Below are positions 8,148-16,254 of a stretch of DNA of 64,000 nucleotides, one piece after another. A program made the translations under genes and the position numbers. This stretch comes from Vulcanimicrobium winogradskyi (GTDB lineage: Bacteria > Vulcanimicrobiota > Vulcanimicrobiia > Vulcanimicrobiales > Vulcanimicrobiaceae), in contig PLDA01000003.1 of NCBI GenBank assembly GCA_003134965.1, forward strand, positions 941,565-1,005,564, written 5' to 3'. Numbering within the stretch: position 1 is the stretch's first letter; every line of letters starts with the position of its first letter. The notes beneath the pieces are model-generated. The model did not search any database. It was not told where the DNA came from and saw only the letters and a program-made list of their open reading frames with translations.

Positions 8148-8945
8148 TCAGCCGAAGCGGCCGGTGATGTAGTCCTCGGTCCGCCGGTCCTTCGGTCTGG
8201 TGAATATCTGGTTCGTCGGGCCCGCCTCGACGATCGAACCGTTCAAGAAAAACGCGGTTCGATCGGAGACGCGGCCGGCTTGCGCCATCGAGTGGGTCAC
8301 GATCACAACGGTATAGCGCTCGCGCAGCTCGGCGATCAGCTCCTCGATTTTGACCGTCGCGATCGGGTCGAGCGCCGACGCGGGTTCGTCCATCAAGATA
8401 ACCTCGGGCCGCAGCGAGAGGACGCGCGCGATGCAGAGTCGCTGCTGCTGGCCACCCGAGAGGGCGACGCCCGACTCCGACAGACGGTCCTTCACCTCGT
8501 CCCAGAGCGCCGCGTGCCGAAGGCTGTCCTCGACCAATCCCGCAATTCGCGATGCGTCCCGTTCGCCGTTCACACGCGGTCCGTAGGCAACATTGTCGTA
8601 GATCGACATCGGGAACGGGTTCGGGCGCTGGAACACCATGCCGACGCGGCGCCGCATCACGATGGGATCCACGCCGCGCGAATAGATGTCGACGTCGTCC
8701 AGCTCGACCTTTCCGGAGACGCGCGCCGACGGCGTCAGATCGTGCAGGCGGTTGATGGCGCGAATGAACGTCGATTTACCGCAGCCTGACGGACCGATCA
8801 GCGCCGTGACCTGGTTTTCCTCGATGTCGAGGGAGGCGTCGCGGACCGCATGATTCGAACCGTAGTACACGTCGAGATGGCTGACTCGGACCTTTACTGC
8901 AGTGGCCGCGGACGTCACTCGGCCGTCGATCGCGCGCTGAATCAT
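8148..8945 (-). CDS. pstB: Phosphate ABC transporter ATPase PstB (second copy)
   Basis: ATP-hydrolysing subunit of the high-affinity phosphate importer, 265 aa. Walker A is GPSGCGKST, the signature is LSGGQQQRLCIARV, and Walker B is VILMDEPASALD. The start at 8945 (MIQRAIDGRV) overlaps the stop of the preceding pstB by ATGA; the open frame beyond it is not coding. It differs from the upstream copy in the Walker A flank and in having PASALD rather than PTSALD. It is the last gene of the operon. Confidence 0.93.
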   Translation of the reverse strand: MIQRAIDGRVTSAATAVKVRVSHLDVYYGSNHAVRDASLDIEENQVTALIGPSGCGKSTFIRAINRLHDLTPSARVSGKVELDDVDIYSRGVDPIVMRRRVGMVFQRPNPFPMSIYDNVAYGPRVNGERDASRIAGLVEDSLRHAALWDEVKDRLSESGVALSGGQQQRLCIARVLSLRPEVILMDEPASALDPIATVKIEELIAELRERYTVVIVTHSMAQAGRVSDRTAFFLNGSIVEAGPTNQIFTRPKDRRTEDYITGRFG

Positions 8946-9769
8946 CCGAATCGTCCGGTGATGTAGTCTTCGGTGCGCCGGTCGTTGGGATGCGTGAAAA
9001 TCTGCTGCGTCGGTGCGTATTCGATGACGCTGCCCACCCGATCGGCGTCGCCGAGCATGAACGCGGCGAAGTTCGAAACACGCGCCGCCTGCTGCAAGTT
9101 GTGGGTGACGATCACGACGGTGTAGTTCGTCGCGAGTTGCTCCATGAGCTCCTCGATCTTCAGCGTCGACAGCGGATCGAGGGCCGACGTCGGCTCGTCC
9201 ATCAGGAGTACTTCGGGCTGCACGGCAAGCGCCCGCGCGATGCACAACCGCTGCTGCTGGCCACCCGACAGCGAGAGCGCGGGGTCGTCGAGTTTGTCTT
9301 TGACCTCGTCGAACAGCGCGGCTTGCCTCAGCGCCTCTTCGGCCAGGTCCTTCAGCTCACGAGGATTACGGCTCAAGCCGGTATAGCGCGGACCGGAGAC
9401 CACGTTCTCGAAGATCGACATGGTGGGGAACGGATTCGGCCGCTGAAAGACCATCCCGATGCGGCGGCGCGTGACGACCGGGTTCACGCCGGGATCGTAG
9501 ATGTTCGTGCCGTCGAGCAGGACCTCGCCCGTCGTGCTCGCCCCCAGCGCCGACTCGTGGATGCGATTGAGGCACCGTAGGAAGGTCGTCTTCCCGCAGC
9601 CGGACGGCCCCATCAACGCCGAGATGGAATGCCGTCTGAAATCGAGGCTGACGTCGCGAATGGCCAGCTTCGTCCCGTACCACGCGCTGATGGACCGAGC
9701 GCACAGTGCTACGTCGGCTTCGTCTTCCACGGGGACGCTATTCTCCGCCGCGACGACGGTCGTCTGCAT
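8942..9769 (-). CDS. pstB: Phosphate ABC transporter ATPase PstB (first copy)
   Basis: ATPase subunit of PstSCAB, 275 aa. Visible are Walker A GPSGCGKTT, signature LSGGQQQRLCIARA and Walker B VLLMDEPTSALD. It begins three bases after pstA and overlaps the second pstB by four, so both ATPases are made from one message. The first 20 residues are an acidic extension absent from most PstB proteins. The two copies may pair with the same permease as a heterodimer, as proposed for other species with pstBA/pstBB. Confidence 0.94.
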   Translation of the reverse strand: MQTTVVAAENSVPVEDEADVALCARSISAWYGTKLAIRDVSLDFRRHSISALMGPSGCGKTTFLRCLNRIHESALGASTTGEVLLDGTNIYDPGVNPVVTRRRIGMVFQRPNPFPTMSIFENVVSGPRYTGLSRNPRELKDLAEEALRQAALFDEVKDKLDDPALSLSGGQQQRLCIARALAVQPEVLLMDEPTSALDPLSTLKIEELMEQLATNYTVVIVTHNLQQAARVSNFAAFMLGDADRVGSVIEYAPTQQIFTHPNDRRTEDYITGRFG

Positions 9770-9772
9770 GGA

Positions 9773-10627
9773 TCAGGACCTCTTCGTCCGGCCGCGCAGC
9801 GCCCAGCGCGCCCCGATGTTCAGAACGAGCACGGCGAGAATGAGCAGCAGCGCTCCGCCCCACGCTTGCCGGTGCCAATCGTCGTACGGGGAAATCGCGT
9901 ACGTAAAGATCTGCATCGCCAGGGCCGCCATCGGATTCCCCGGATTGACCTCCCAGAACTGACTGCCGAACGCCGTGAACAGCAGCGGAGCGGTCTCACC
10001 GGTCACGCGCGCGATGGCGAGCAGCAAGCCCGTAACGATCAGCGGTCGGGCTGCCGGCAGAACGACGTGGATCACCCCGCCGTAGTCGGGAAGTCCGAGC
10101 GCCAGGGCACCTTCGCGAATCGCCGTCGGCACGCCGCGGATCGCCTCTTCGGACGTCCTGATCATCAAGGGCAGCATCAACACCGCGAACGCGAACGCGG
10201 CAGACAACCCGGAGAAGTGCCTGAACGGCTGAACCAGGATGGTGTACGCGAAAAGACCGATTGCGATGCTCGGCACACCCGACAGTACTTCGGCGAGAAA
10301 GCGCACGCATTCGGCCGGAAGTCCGCGGCCGTAGATGGCAAGATAGAGCCCGGTCAGGACACCGACGGGTACGGCCATCAGCGTTGCGAGCGCGACGATG
10401 ATCAGCGTCCCGACGATGCCGTTCGCGACGCCTCCGCCCGACACGCCCACCGGATGCGGCAACTGGGTCACGAACGCCGGATTGATCGCGCTCCATCCCT
10501 GTACGACGACGTATCCGAGGATCACGATCAGAAGCCCGGCGGCAAGGGCCGAGCAGAAGCCGGTCAGTACGACGCCGGCGATCCCGCTCACGCGCCGCGA
10601 CGCCGCGAGCCGCGAACCTGCGATCAT
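9773..10627 (-). CDS. pstA: Phosphate ABC transporter permease PstA
   Basis: Inner-membrane channel subunit, 284 aa from the ATG at 10627, which overlaps the pstC stop by ATGA. Six membrane helices are apparent, beginning VVLTGFCSALAAGLLIVILG. The permease EAA loop reads EGALALGLPDYGGVIHVVLP, and the conserved GETAPLLFTAFG follows. This is the family pattern for binding-protein-dependent permeases. It pairs with PstC. Confidence 0.94.
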   Translation of the reverse strand: MIAGSRLAASRRVSGIAGVVLTGFCSALAAGLLIVILGYVVVQGWSAINPAFVTQLPHPVGVSGGGVANGIVGTLIIVALATLMAVPVGVLTGLYLAIYGRGLPAECVRFLAEVLSGVPSIAIGLFAYTILVQPFRHFSGLSAAFAFAVLMLPLMIRTSEEAIRGVPTAIREGALALGLPDYGGVIHVVLPAARPLIVTGLLLAIARVTGETAPLLFTAFGSQFWEVNPGNPMAALAMQIFTYAISPYDDWHRQAWGGALLLILAVLVLNIGARWALRGRTKRS

Positions 10628-11616
10628 GGGCGGCGCCCCAGTGAACGCAGCATCGACCACATGAGAACACGCGCGCCGCCGTTGACGACGACGCTTACGA
10701 CGAAGAGGATCAGGCCGAGCTCGAGCAGCGCGCTGAGGTAGATCGACGACGTCGCCTCGGTAAACTCGTTCGCGATCACGCTCGACAGCGTGTATCCGGG
10801 CGCGAAAAGCGAGGCTGAGATCGCGGGCCGATTACCGATCACCATCGTCGCGGCGATCGTCTCGCCGAGCGCGCGTCCCAGCGCTAAGACGCAGGCACCG
10901 ACGATTCCCGCTCGGGCCGACGGCAGCACGACACGCGTCGCGGTTTCCCAGCGCGTCGCACCAAGCGCGATCGACGCTTCGCGCAGCTCGTTGGGCACCG
11001 CCTGGATCAAATCGCGCGCGATCGCAGCGACGGTCGGCACGATCATCAACGCCAGGAGCAACCCGGCCGTGAACAGACCGACGCCGTAGATCGGTCCGGA
11101 AAAGAGCGGCAAGAACCCAAGATAGCGCTGTAGGAACGGCTCGACGGTCTGGCTCAAGATCGGCGCCAGCACGAACAAACCCCACAAGCCGAACACGACG
11201 CTCGGCACGGCGGCGAGCAGCTCGATGAAAAAGCTCACCGGGCGCGCGACGACGGCAGGCGCGAACTCGGCGAGAAAAACGGCGGCCGATATCCCGACGA
11301 CGCCCGCGATGACGATCGCAATTGCCGAGCTCACCACGGTTCCGTAGATGAACGGCAGGGCTCCGAAATGATTCGTGACCGGGTTCCACTCGGAGCTCCA
11401 CAGGAACCCTGCCCCGAACGTAACGATCGACTCCCACGAACCGTGGACGAGCTCGACGAACAGCCCGGCGATGAGCGCCACAAAAAGCAATGTCGCCCCG
11501 AGCAGGGCGACCCGAAATGCGCGATCGGAGACGGCCTGGCGCGTCGTCAGGCCGCGTTGGGCCGCGCGGCCACGCGCCGCCGTGAGGGTTCGAGGTGAGT
11601 CGAGCTCAGTACTCAT
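10624..11616 (-). CDS. pstC: Phosphate ABC transporter permease PstC
   Basis: Inner-membrane channel subunit, 330 aa, with a cytoplasmic N-terminal tail of about 30 residues and then six or more helices. The EAA loop is EASIALGATRWETATRVVLP, followed by GRALGETIAATMVIG. It is separated from pstS by 99 bp containing a stem-loop, which probably lowers permease expression relative to the binding protein. It overlaps pstA by 4 bp. Confidence 0.94.
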   Translation of the reverse strand: MSTELDSPRTLTAARGRAAQRGLTTRQAVSDRAFRVALLGATLLFVALIAGLFVELVHGSWESIVTFGAGFLWSSEWNPVTNHFGALPFIYGTVVSSAIAIVIAGVVGISAAVFLAEFAPAVVARPVSFFIELLAAVPSVVFGLWGLFVLAPILSQTVEPFLQRYLGFLPLFSGPIYGVGLFTAGLLLALMIVPTVAAIARDLIQAVPNELREASIALGATRWETATRVVLPSARAGIVGACVLALGRALGETIAATMVIGNRPAISASLFAPGYTLSSVIANEFTEATSSIYLSALLELGLILFVVSVVVNGGARVLMWSMLRSLGRRP

Positions 11617-11655
11617 GAACGAACGAATGCGCCTGCTGACGTGGCAATTGCGAGA

Positions 11656-11685
11656 GCCCCTCGCGCGGCGGCGCGCACGAGGGGC
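11656..11685 (-). terminator. Stem-loop between pstS and pstC
   Basis: GCCCCTCG (11656-11663) pairs with CGAGGGGC (11678-11685), and the stem can extend with CGCG/CGCG. It lies in the 99-bp gap after pstS. It fits an attenuator or processing hairpin that keeps pstS mRNA above that of the permease genes, a common arrangement in pst operons. Confidence 0.5.
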
Positions 11686-11715
11686 ATCGGGTCCAGACCT
11701 CGGGCAGCCGCGATA

Positions 11716-12765
11716 TTAGACCTTTACTTCAGCGAGGGCCTTCTTCGCTGTGTCCTGCACCGTCCCGGGGAGTGCCACGTAGTTCAACGAAGCGGCGATT
11801 TTCTGAGCGTCGTCGCCGGTGACCCAGGTGAGAACGTCGCGAACGAGCTTCGCCCGCGCCTTGTCGGTGGGATTCTCGTAGACGAAGGCCCAGGTGTAGC
11901 CGGAGATCGGATACGAGTTGGCGCCGGCACGATCGACGATTGAAAAGTCGGTTGCTGAGACGGATGGCTTCGTGGACGCGGCTGCCTGGACGGTCGACGC
12001 CGTGCAGAAGACCCACTTACCCGCTTTGTTCTCGAGCTGTGCGGTCGACAGCTTGTTCTCCATCGCATAGGCAAGCTCGACGTAGCCGATCCCGCCCGTC
12101 GTCTGGCGCACCTGACCGGCAACGCCCTCGTTACCCTTACCGCCGACCGTGTTCGAACCCGGCCACTGCACGCTCTTGCCCGTCCCGACCTTGTCCTTCC
12201 AGTCCTTCGAGACGCTGCTCAAGAAATCAGTGAAGATGTAGGTCGTGCCGGATCCGTCGGACCGGTGTACGGTAACGATCGGAAGGTTCGGAAGCCCAGC
12301 CCGAGGATTCAGCTTTTCGAGGACCGGATCGTTCCAGTGCGTGATCTTGCCGAGGTAGATGTCGACGATCGCCTCGCGCGTGAGCTTGAGCCCACCCGGC
12401 ACCGTAACCGGCAGGTTGTAGGTGACCGCGATACCGCCCAACGCCACCGGGACCTGGACGACGGCGCCGCTCGCGCGCTTCAGCTCGTCGGCGTTCATCG
12501 GAACGTCCGAAGCACCGAAGTCGACGGTCTTGGCGGTGAACTGTTGGATGCCGCCGCCACTGCCGATGGACTGATAGTTCACGGTGACGTCGTTGTGCGC
12601 TTGCGAGTACGTGTAGAACGCCTTCGAGAAGAACGGGTAGACGAAGCTCGATCCGGCCCCGGTCAGCTGCGTCGCGGCAAGGGCCGGCAGGCTGGCAAGC
12701 CCGGCCGATCCGACGAAGCCCGCGATCAAAGCCGCGCACGCGCGGCGAGTCATTCTTGTGCTCAT
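11716..12765 (-). CDS. pstS: Phosphate-binding periplasmic protein PstS
   Basis: Extracytoplasmic phosphate receptor, 349 aa. It has a signal peptide to about residue 31 (MSTRMTRRACAALIAGF, then ASLPALA/ATQ), then the family motifs GAGSSFVYPFFSKAF, YQSIGSGGGIQQF, DFGASDVPM and HRSDGSGTTYIFTDFLS. There is no lipobox, so it is soluble in the periplasm. It is preceded by a Pho-box-like array at 12791-12827 and follows phoR on the same strand. Confidence 0.95.
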   Translation of the reverse strand: MSTRMTRRACAALIAGFVGSAGLASLPALAATQLTGAGSSFVYPFFSKAFYTYSQAHNDVTVNYQSIGSGGGIQQFTAKTVDFGASDVPMNADELKRASGAVVQVPVALGGIAVTYNLPVTVPGGLKLTREAIVDIYLGKITHWNDPVLEKLNPRAGLPNLPIVTVHRSDGSGTTYIFTDFLSSVSKDWKDKVGTGKSVQWPGSNTVGGKGNEGVAGQVRQTTGGIGYVELAYAMENKLSTAQLENKAGKWVFCTASTVQAAASTKPSVSATDFSIVDRAGANSYPISGYTWAFVYENPTDKARAKLVRDVLTWVTGDDAQKIAASLNYVALPGTVQDTAKKALAEVKV

Positions 12766-12790
12766 GTGGGCCCATCGTGTCAGAGGCGGC

Positions 12791-12827
12791 CTAAGCGAAG
12801 TTTAAATGTACCTTAACGACTCTTAAT
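12791..12827 (-). promoter_or_regulatory. Pho-box-like array of four 11-bp direct repeats upstream of pstS
   Basis: Read on the plus strand, T-rich cores CTAA (12791), TTAA (12802), TTAA (12813) and TTAA (12823) recur at 11, 11 and 10 bp. Direct repeats of one helical turn are how PhoB/PhoP dimers bind. The array starts 26 bp before the pstS start, and phoB is encoded upstream. The TTAA core resembles the PhoP type more than the E. coli CTGTCAT box. A good -10 box was not resolved. Confidence 0.65.
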
Positions 12828-12835
12828 GTTCGGGG

Positions 12836-13744
12836 TCACAGCTCGGCGACGGCGGCGGCCGGGATGCGCATCGTGAACGTCGCGCCTCGTCCGTACAAGG
12901 ACTCGGCGGTGAGCGATCCGCCGTGCGCCTCGACCAGATGCTTCGCGATCGCCAGACCCAGCCCGGTTCCGCCGGCTTCGCGCGACCGCGACCGGTCGAC
13001 GACGTAGAACCGCTCGAAGACCCGCGGCAGGTCCGTGAACGGAATGCCGGTGCCCGTGTCGCGCACGCTGAGAACCGCATCGGCCTCGTCCCGGCGAACG
13101 TCGACGACGACCGCTCCGCCGCCCGGGGTGTGCCGCAGGGCGTTGTCGACGAGGTTGACGACGACTTGCGCCAGCTCACCGCGGTCGGCGTTGACCTCGA
13201 CCGCTTGCGGCGCGTCGAGCTGCAACGCGATGTCAAGCCCTGCGGCCCGGCGCCCAAACGTGTTCACCGTCGACATCGCGACGTCGCGAAGGTCGAAGCG
13301 CTCCTGCCTCAGCGGAACGATTGCGGACTCCGAGCGCGCGAGCTCGAGCAGGTCCTCGACGAGGCGGATCATCCGCTCCACCTCGTTCTGCACCTGCGGC
13401 AAGAACAGCGCGCGCGCCTCCTCGTCGTCCTCGGAAATCAGCACCGTTTCGAGCATCAGCTTCATCGCGGAGAGCGGCGTGCGCAGCTCGTGCGAGACGT
13501 TGCCGATGAAGTCGCTGCGCATCTTCTCTGCGGCGAGCAACGCGGTGCGGTCGGCGGCGATCGCCATGGCGCCCTCGTCGTACGGCTGCGCGGTCACGCC
13601 GTAGTACCGCTCGCGCCCACCGGCGCCGAACGCGACGTCGCCGGTGCGGGTCTCCCCGCCGAGCGCCGCCTGCACCATCCGCTCGAGGTCGACCGACGGA
13701 ACGACTTCGATCAGCGCGCGGCCGATCGCCCGCGCACGGTCCAC
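12836..13744 (-). CDS. phoR: Sensor histidine kinase PhoR (conventional start only; N-terminus uncertain)
   Basis: Partner of PhoB for phosphate starvation. It has a PAS-type region, then HisKA with SHELRTP (H-box), then HATPase with N-box NLVDNALRHTPGGG, DTGTGIP, FERFYVVD and GTGLGLAIAKHLVE. The first usual start codon is the GTG at 13744, which cuts the PAS domain in half. The same frame continues open upstream to the phoB stop and encodes a membrane helix and the missing half of the PAS domain, but with no ATG, GTG or TTG. So the true start is non-canonical, or the phoB TAG is read through, or the gene is damaged. Confidence 0.88.
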   Translation of the reverse strand: MDRARAIGRALIEVVPSVDLERMVQAALGGETRTGDVAFGAGGRERYYGVTAQPYDEGAMAIAADRTALLAAEKMRSDFIGNVSHELRTPLSAMKLMLETVLISEDDEEARALFLPQVQNEVERMIRLVEDLLELARSESAIVPLRQERFDLRDVAMSTVNTFGRRAAGLDIALQLDAPQAVEVNADRGELAQVVVNLVDNALRHTPGGGAVVVDVRRDEADAVLSVRDTGTGIPFTDLPRVFERFYVVDRSRSREAGGTGLGLAIAKHLVEAHGGSLTAESLYGRGATFTMRIPAAAVAEL

Positions 13745-13987
13745 TCCGAACAGCTCGCACGCCGCGGCATTGAATACGCGGACGCGTCCGCGCGCATCGA
13801 CCGTGAAGGCGGCGAACGGAAGCGCGTCGACCAGCCGCGCAGCGTGGCCGCCATCGGTCGCGACGGGCGCGGGGAGTTCGTCCGCGGCGGCGCCGCGCCG
13901 CGCCCGCGACGCTCGCAGCGCCGCGTACGTCGCGATGATTCCGGCAAGCGCACCGAGCGATGCGGAGAGCGGATCGGCCGTGTCCGT
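13745..13987 (-). other. Start-less in-frame 5' extension of phoR behind the phoB stop
   Basis: These 81 codons run directly from the phoB TAG (13988-13990) into phoR in the same frame. They read as real protein: a hydrophobic segment SASLGALAGIIATYAALRAS, an Ala/Arg linker, then the PAS start VDALPFAAFTVDARGRVRVF continuing into NAAACELFGV. No ATG, GTG or TTG occurs. The first codons after the stop are ACG GAC ACG. A near-cognate start (ACG, CTG, ATC) or stop readthrough would be needed to express it. Confidence 0.6.
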
Positions 13988-14686
13988 CTACTCGCGAAAC
14001 ATGTAGCCGCGGCTACGGACGGTGATGATGTGGCGGGGGTTGTTGGCGTCGACCTCGATCTTCTCGCGCAGCCAGCGCACGTGCACGCTGATCGTTTGGT
14101 GCTCGCCCTCGAAGTCGTACCCCCACACCTTCTCGAGGAGCATCTGCCGCGTTACGATGCGGCCGCGGTGCTCCATCAGCACGTGCAGCAGCCGGAACTC
14201 CTTCGGTGCCAGCGCGACCTCGCGCCCGCGCACGACGAGCCGCTGCCGCGACGGGTCGATGGTGATCTCGCCGGCCGTGATCGAGTCGTCGCGCTCGTCG
14301 GCGTCGACCTCGACGCGGCGCAGGCGCGCCTTGATGCGCGCCATGATCTCGCCGAGCGAGAACGGCTTCGTCACGTAGTCGTCGGCGCCGAGCTCGAGGG
14401 CCAGAACCTTGTCGAACTCCTGGTCCTTCGCGGTCAGCATGATGATCGGGACGCTCGAGCTCTTGCGAATCTCCTTGCAGGCCTCGATCCCGTCGAGGAG
14501 CGGCAGCATGATGTCGAGGACCACGAGATCGGGATGCTCCGTCTGCGCAAGCGTCACGGCGGTGCGGCCGTCACCGGCGGTCGTCACGGCATAACCGTTC
14601 TTCTCGAGGTTGTAGCGCAGCGAGTGCACGATCGCCGCCTCGTCGTCGACGAGGAGGATCTTCTTCTTGGTCCCGGACGCCGTCAC
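13988..14686 (-). CDS. phoB: Phosphate-regulon response regulator PhoB (OmpR family)
   Basis: DNA-binding regulator, 232 aa. The receiver domain has acidic pair D14/D15 in LLVDDE, phospho-acceptor D58 in LVVLDIMLP, and the conserved TAKD and TKPF. The C-terminal winged helix is of OmpR type (LAPKEFRLLHVLMEHRGRIV, ISVHVRWLREKIE, VRSRGYMF). It starts at a GTG overlapping the stop of the ppx remnant (GTGA) and ends in TAG with phoR continuing in the same frame. It likely binds the repeats before pstS. Confidence 0.94.
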   Translation of the reverse strand: MTASGTKKKILLVDDEAAIVHSLRYNLEKNGYAVTTAGDGRTAVTLAQTEHPDLVVLDIMLPLLDGIEACKEIRKSSSVPIIMLTAKDQEFDKVLALELGADDYVTKPFSLGEIMARIKARLRRVEVDADERDDSITAGEITIDPSRQRLVVRGREVALAPKEFRLLHVLMEHRGRIVTRQMLLEKVWGYDFEGEHQTISVHVRWLREKIEVDANNPRHIITVRSRGYMFRE

Positions 14687-15260
14687 GCGCGGTCACCCTG
14701 CGCCTGCGCGGAGCCGGAGGCGTCGACCACGTCGAACACGGCGCGCAGGCCGAAGGTCCGTTCGAAGAGATCGGCTTTCTCCATTGCAGCGTCGACTTCG
14801 CCCGAGGCGTCGCCGTCGGCCTGCGCCGAGACGATCACGATCCCTCCCTCGGGGGCCGCGCCGACGTCGGTGACGACCCCGAGGTGGCGGATGTCGAGGC
14901 CGTCGGCGATCCGCAGCAGCGCGGCCAGGACGTCGACGCGCCGGCGGTCCCCCGGCGCGAGCGCGGCGTATTCCGGGTGCGACGGTTTCGGCATCGCCTT
15001 GCGGTAGTAGCGCGCGATCTGCGCGACCAGCTCGCGCTCGTCGTCGCGCCAGCCGTCCAGCGGCGTGTTGCGGATCAAATAGGCCGCGTGCTTGTGGTGC
15101 CCGCGCGAGAGCCGGATCCGCTCTCGAGCGCGTCCTCGCTGCCGAGCCGTACCATCTCGCGTGCCTTGTAGACAACGCGCGAGGTATCGAAGGCGGAGTC
15201 GAGCTCGACGACGATCAGGTGGATCGAGTTCGTTCCGACGTCGATCGCCCCGAACGGCAT
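14683..15260 (-). pseudogene. ppx: Exopolyphosphatase (Ppx/GppA) remnant with large internal deletion and frameshift
   Basis: The 5' part (from 15260) is the Ppx/GppA N-terminus, MPFGAIDVGTNSIHLIVVEL, up to about residue 44 (REMVRLG). The frame then stops at 15075. The 3' part, in another frame, is the C-terminal HD-like domain (RLSRGHHKHAAYLIRNTPLD through LADGLDIRHLG-type sequence). Together they cover under 200 residues against roughly 500 in the family, so several hundred internal codons are gone. Position directly before phoB fits an original phosphate-regulon role. The 3' piece could still be translated (TTG at 15078) and couples to phoB by GTGA. Confidence 0.75.
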
Positions 15261-15264
15261 GGGG

Positions 15265-16167
15265 TCAGGCTTTCTTTCGCACGCGCACGCCCGCGGCGCG
15301 TTCGTAGAACTGCGCGACCGACGTGTAGTCGTCGCGGCCGTGACCCTCGCCCGAGCTCGCGGTATAGAGCTGGTACGCGAGCGAGGAGGCCGGCATCGGG
15401 ACGCCGATCGCGCGGGCGGAGTCGAGCGCGGCGGCGAGATCCTTGCGCAGCAGGTCGAGCATGAAGCCGGGCTTGTGCGAACCCGCCAGCCAGCTCTGCG
15501 GGAGCCAGTTCTGAAGCAGGTAGTTCGAGCCGGTCGCGGTTCCGATCACCGCCAGCGTGGCGTCGATGTCGGCCCCGGCTTTCGCGGCGAACGTCAGCGC
15601 TTCGATGTTGGCGATCATCGTGTTCGAGATGAGGATCTGGTTGACGAGCTTGACGACCTCGCCCATCCCGACGCCGCCGACGTGGTTCGGCGTCCCCATC
15701 GCGCGCAGCACCGGCTCGGCGGCGGGGAAGTCCTCGTCGGACGCGCCGACGATGATGGTGAGCGTCCCCGTTTTCGCTCGCGCCGAGCCGCCGGAGACCG
15801 GAGCGTCGACGAAACGGAAACCACCCGCGCGCAGACGCCGGTCGAACTCGCGCGTCGCCACCGGCGAGATCGTCGACATGTCGATGAACAGCGTCCCGGG
15901 CTTCGCGCCGTGCGTCGCACCGAGCTGGCCGAAGAGCGTCTCATCGACCTGCGGTGCGTCCGGCACGCAGGTGATGACGCACGTGCTGTCTCGCGCGACG
16001 CCGGCCGGATCACCGCCGTCCCGTGCGCCGAGCGCGACGAGGCGCTCGACCGGTTCGCGATTGCGATGCCCGCACACGGTGAGTGCGAAGCCGGCGCGCA
16101 GCAGCGCCGCCGCCATCGGCTCGCCCATCACGCCCACGCCGATGAATCCGACCGTCTCGTTTCCCAT
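15265..16167 (-). CDS. 3-hydroxyisobutyrate / 2-hydroxy-3-oxopropionate dehydrogenase family
   Basis: NAD(P)-dependent beta-hydroxyacid dehydrogenase, 300 aa. The Rossmann motif GFIGVGVMGEPMAAAL opens the protein. The substrate motif reads DAPVSGGSARAKTGTLTI, and the catalytic Lys lies in GEVVKLVNQILISN. These identify the MmsB/GarR/GlxR family, but the sequence alone does not choose between hydroxyisobutyrate, tartronate semialdehyde or succinic semialdehyde as substrate. It stops 4 bp before the ppx remnant. Confidence 0.88.
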   Translation of the reverse strand: MGNETVGFIGVGVMGEPMAAALLRAGFALTVCGHRNREPVERLVALGARDGGDPAGVARDSTCVITCVPDAPQVDETLFGQLGATHGAKPGTLFIDMSTISPVATREFDRRLRAGGFRFVDAPVSGGSARAKTGTLTIIVGASDEDFPAAEPVLRAMGTPNHVGGVGMGEVVKLVNQILISNTMIANIEALTFAAKAGADIDATLAVIGTATGSNYLLQNWLPQSWLAGSHKPGFMLDLLRKDLAAALDSARAIGVPMPASSLAYQLYTASSGEGHGRDDYTSVAQFYERAAGVRVRKKA

Positions 16168-16202
16168 ACGAGCCGCTCGCGTACGTCGTGCGGGACGCGG
16201 CG

Positions 16203-16226
16203 CCCTTCGACAAGCTCAGGATGACA
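16203..16226 (+). repeat. Dispersed intergenic repeat, copy 1
   Basis: CCCTTCGACAAGCTCAGGAT followed by GACA. The same core appears at 17205, 48684 and 53917, always between genes. It lies between the divergent dehydrogenase and UbiA genes. Confidence 0.75.
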
Positions 16227-16254
16227 TGGCAAGGTCCGGTCGCAAATACGACGG

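Noticed and set aside
12923..15007. Long plus-strand open frame (694 codons) antisense to phoR/phoB
   Set aside because: It mirrors well-supported kinase and regulator genes; the product is Arg/Ala/Asp-rich with no domain, as expected for antisense of GC-rich coding DNA.
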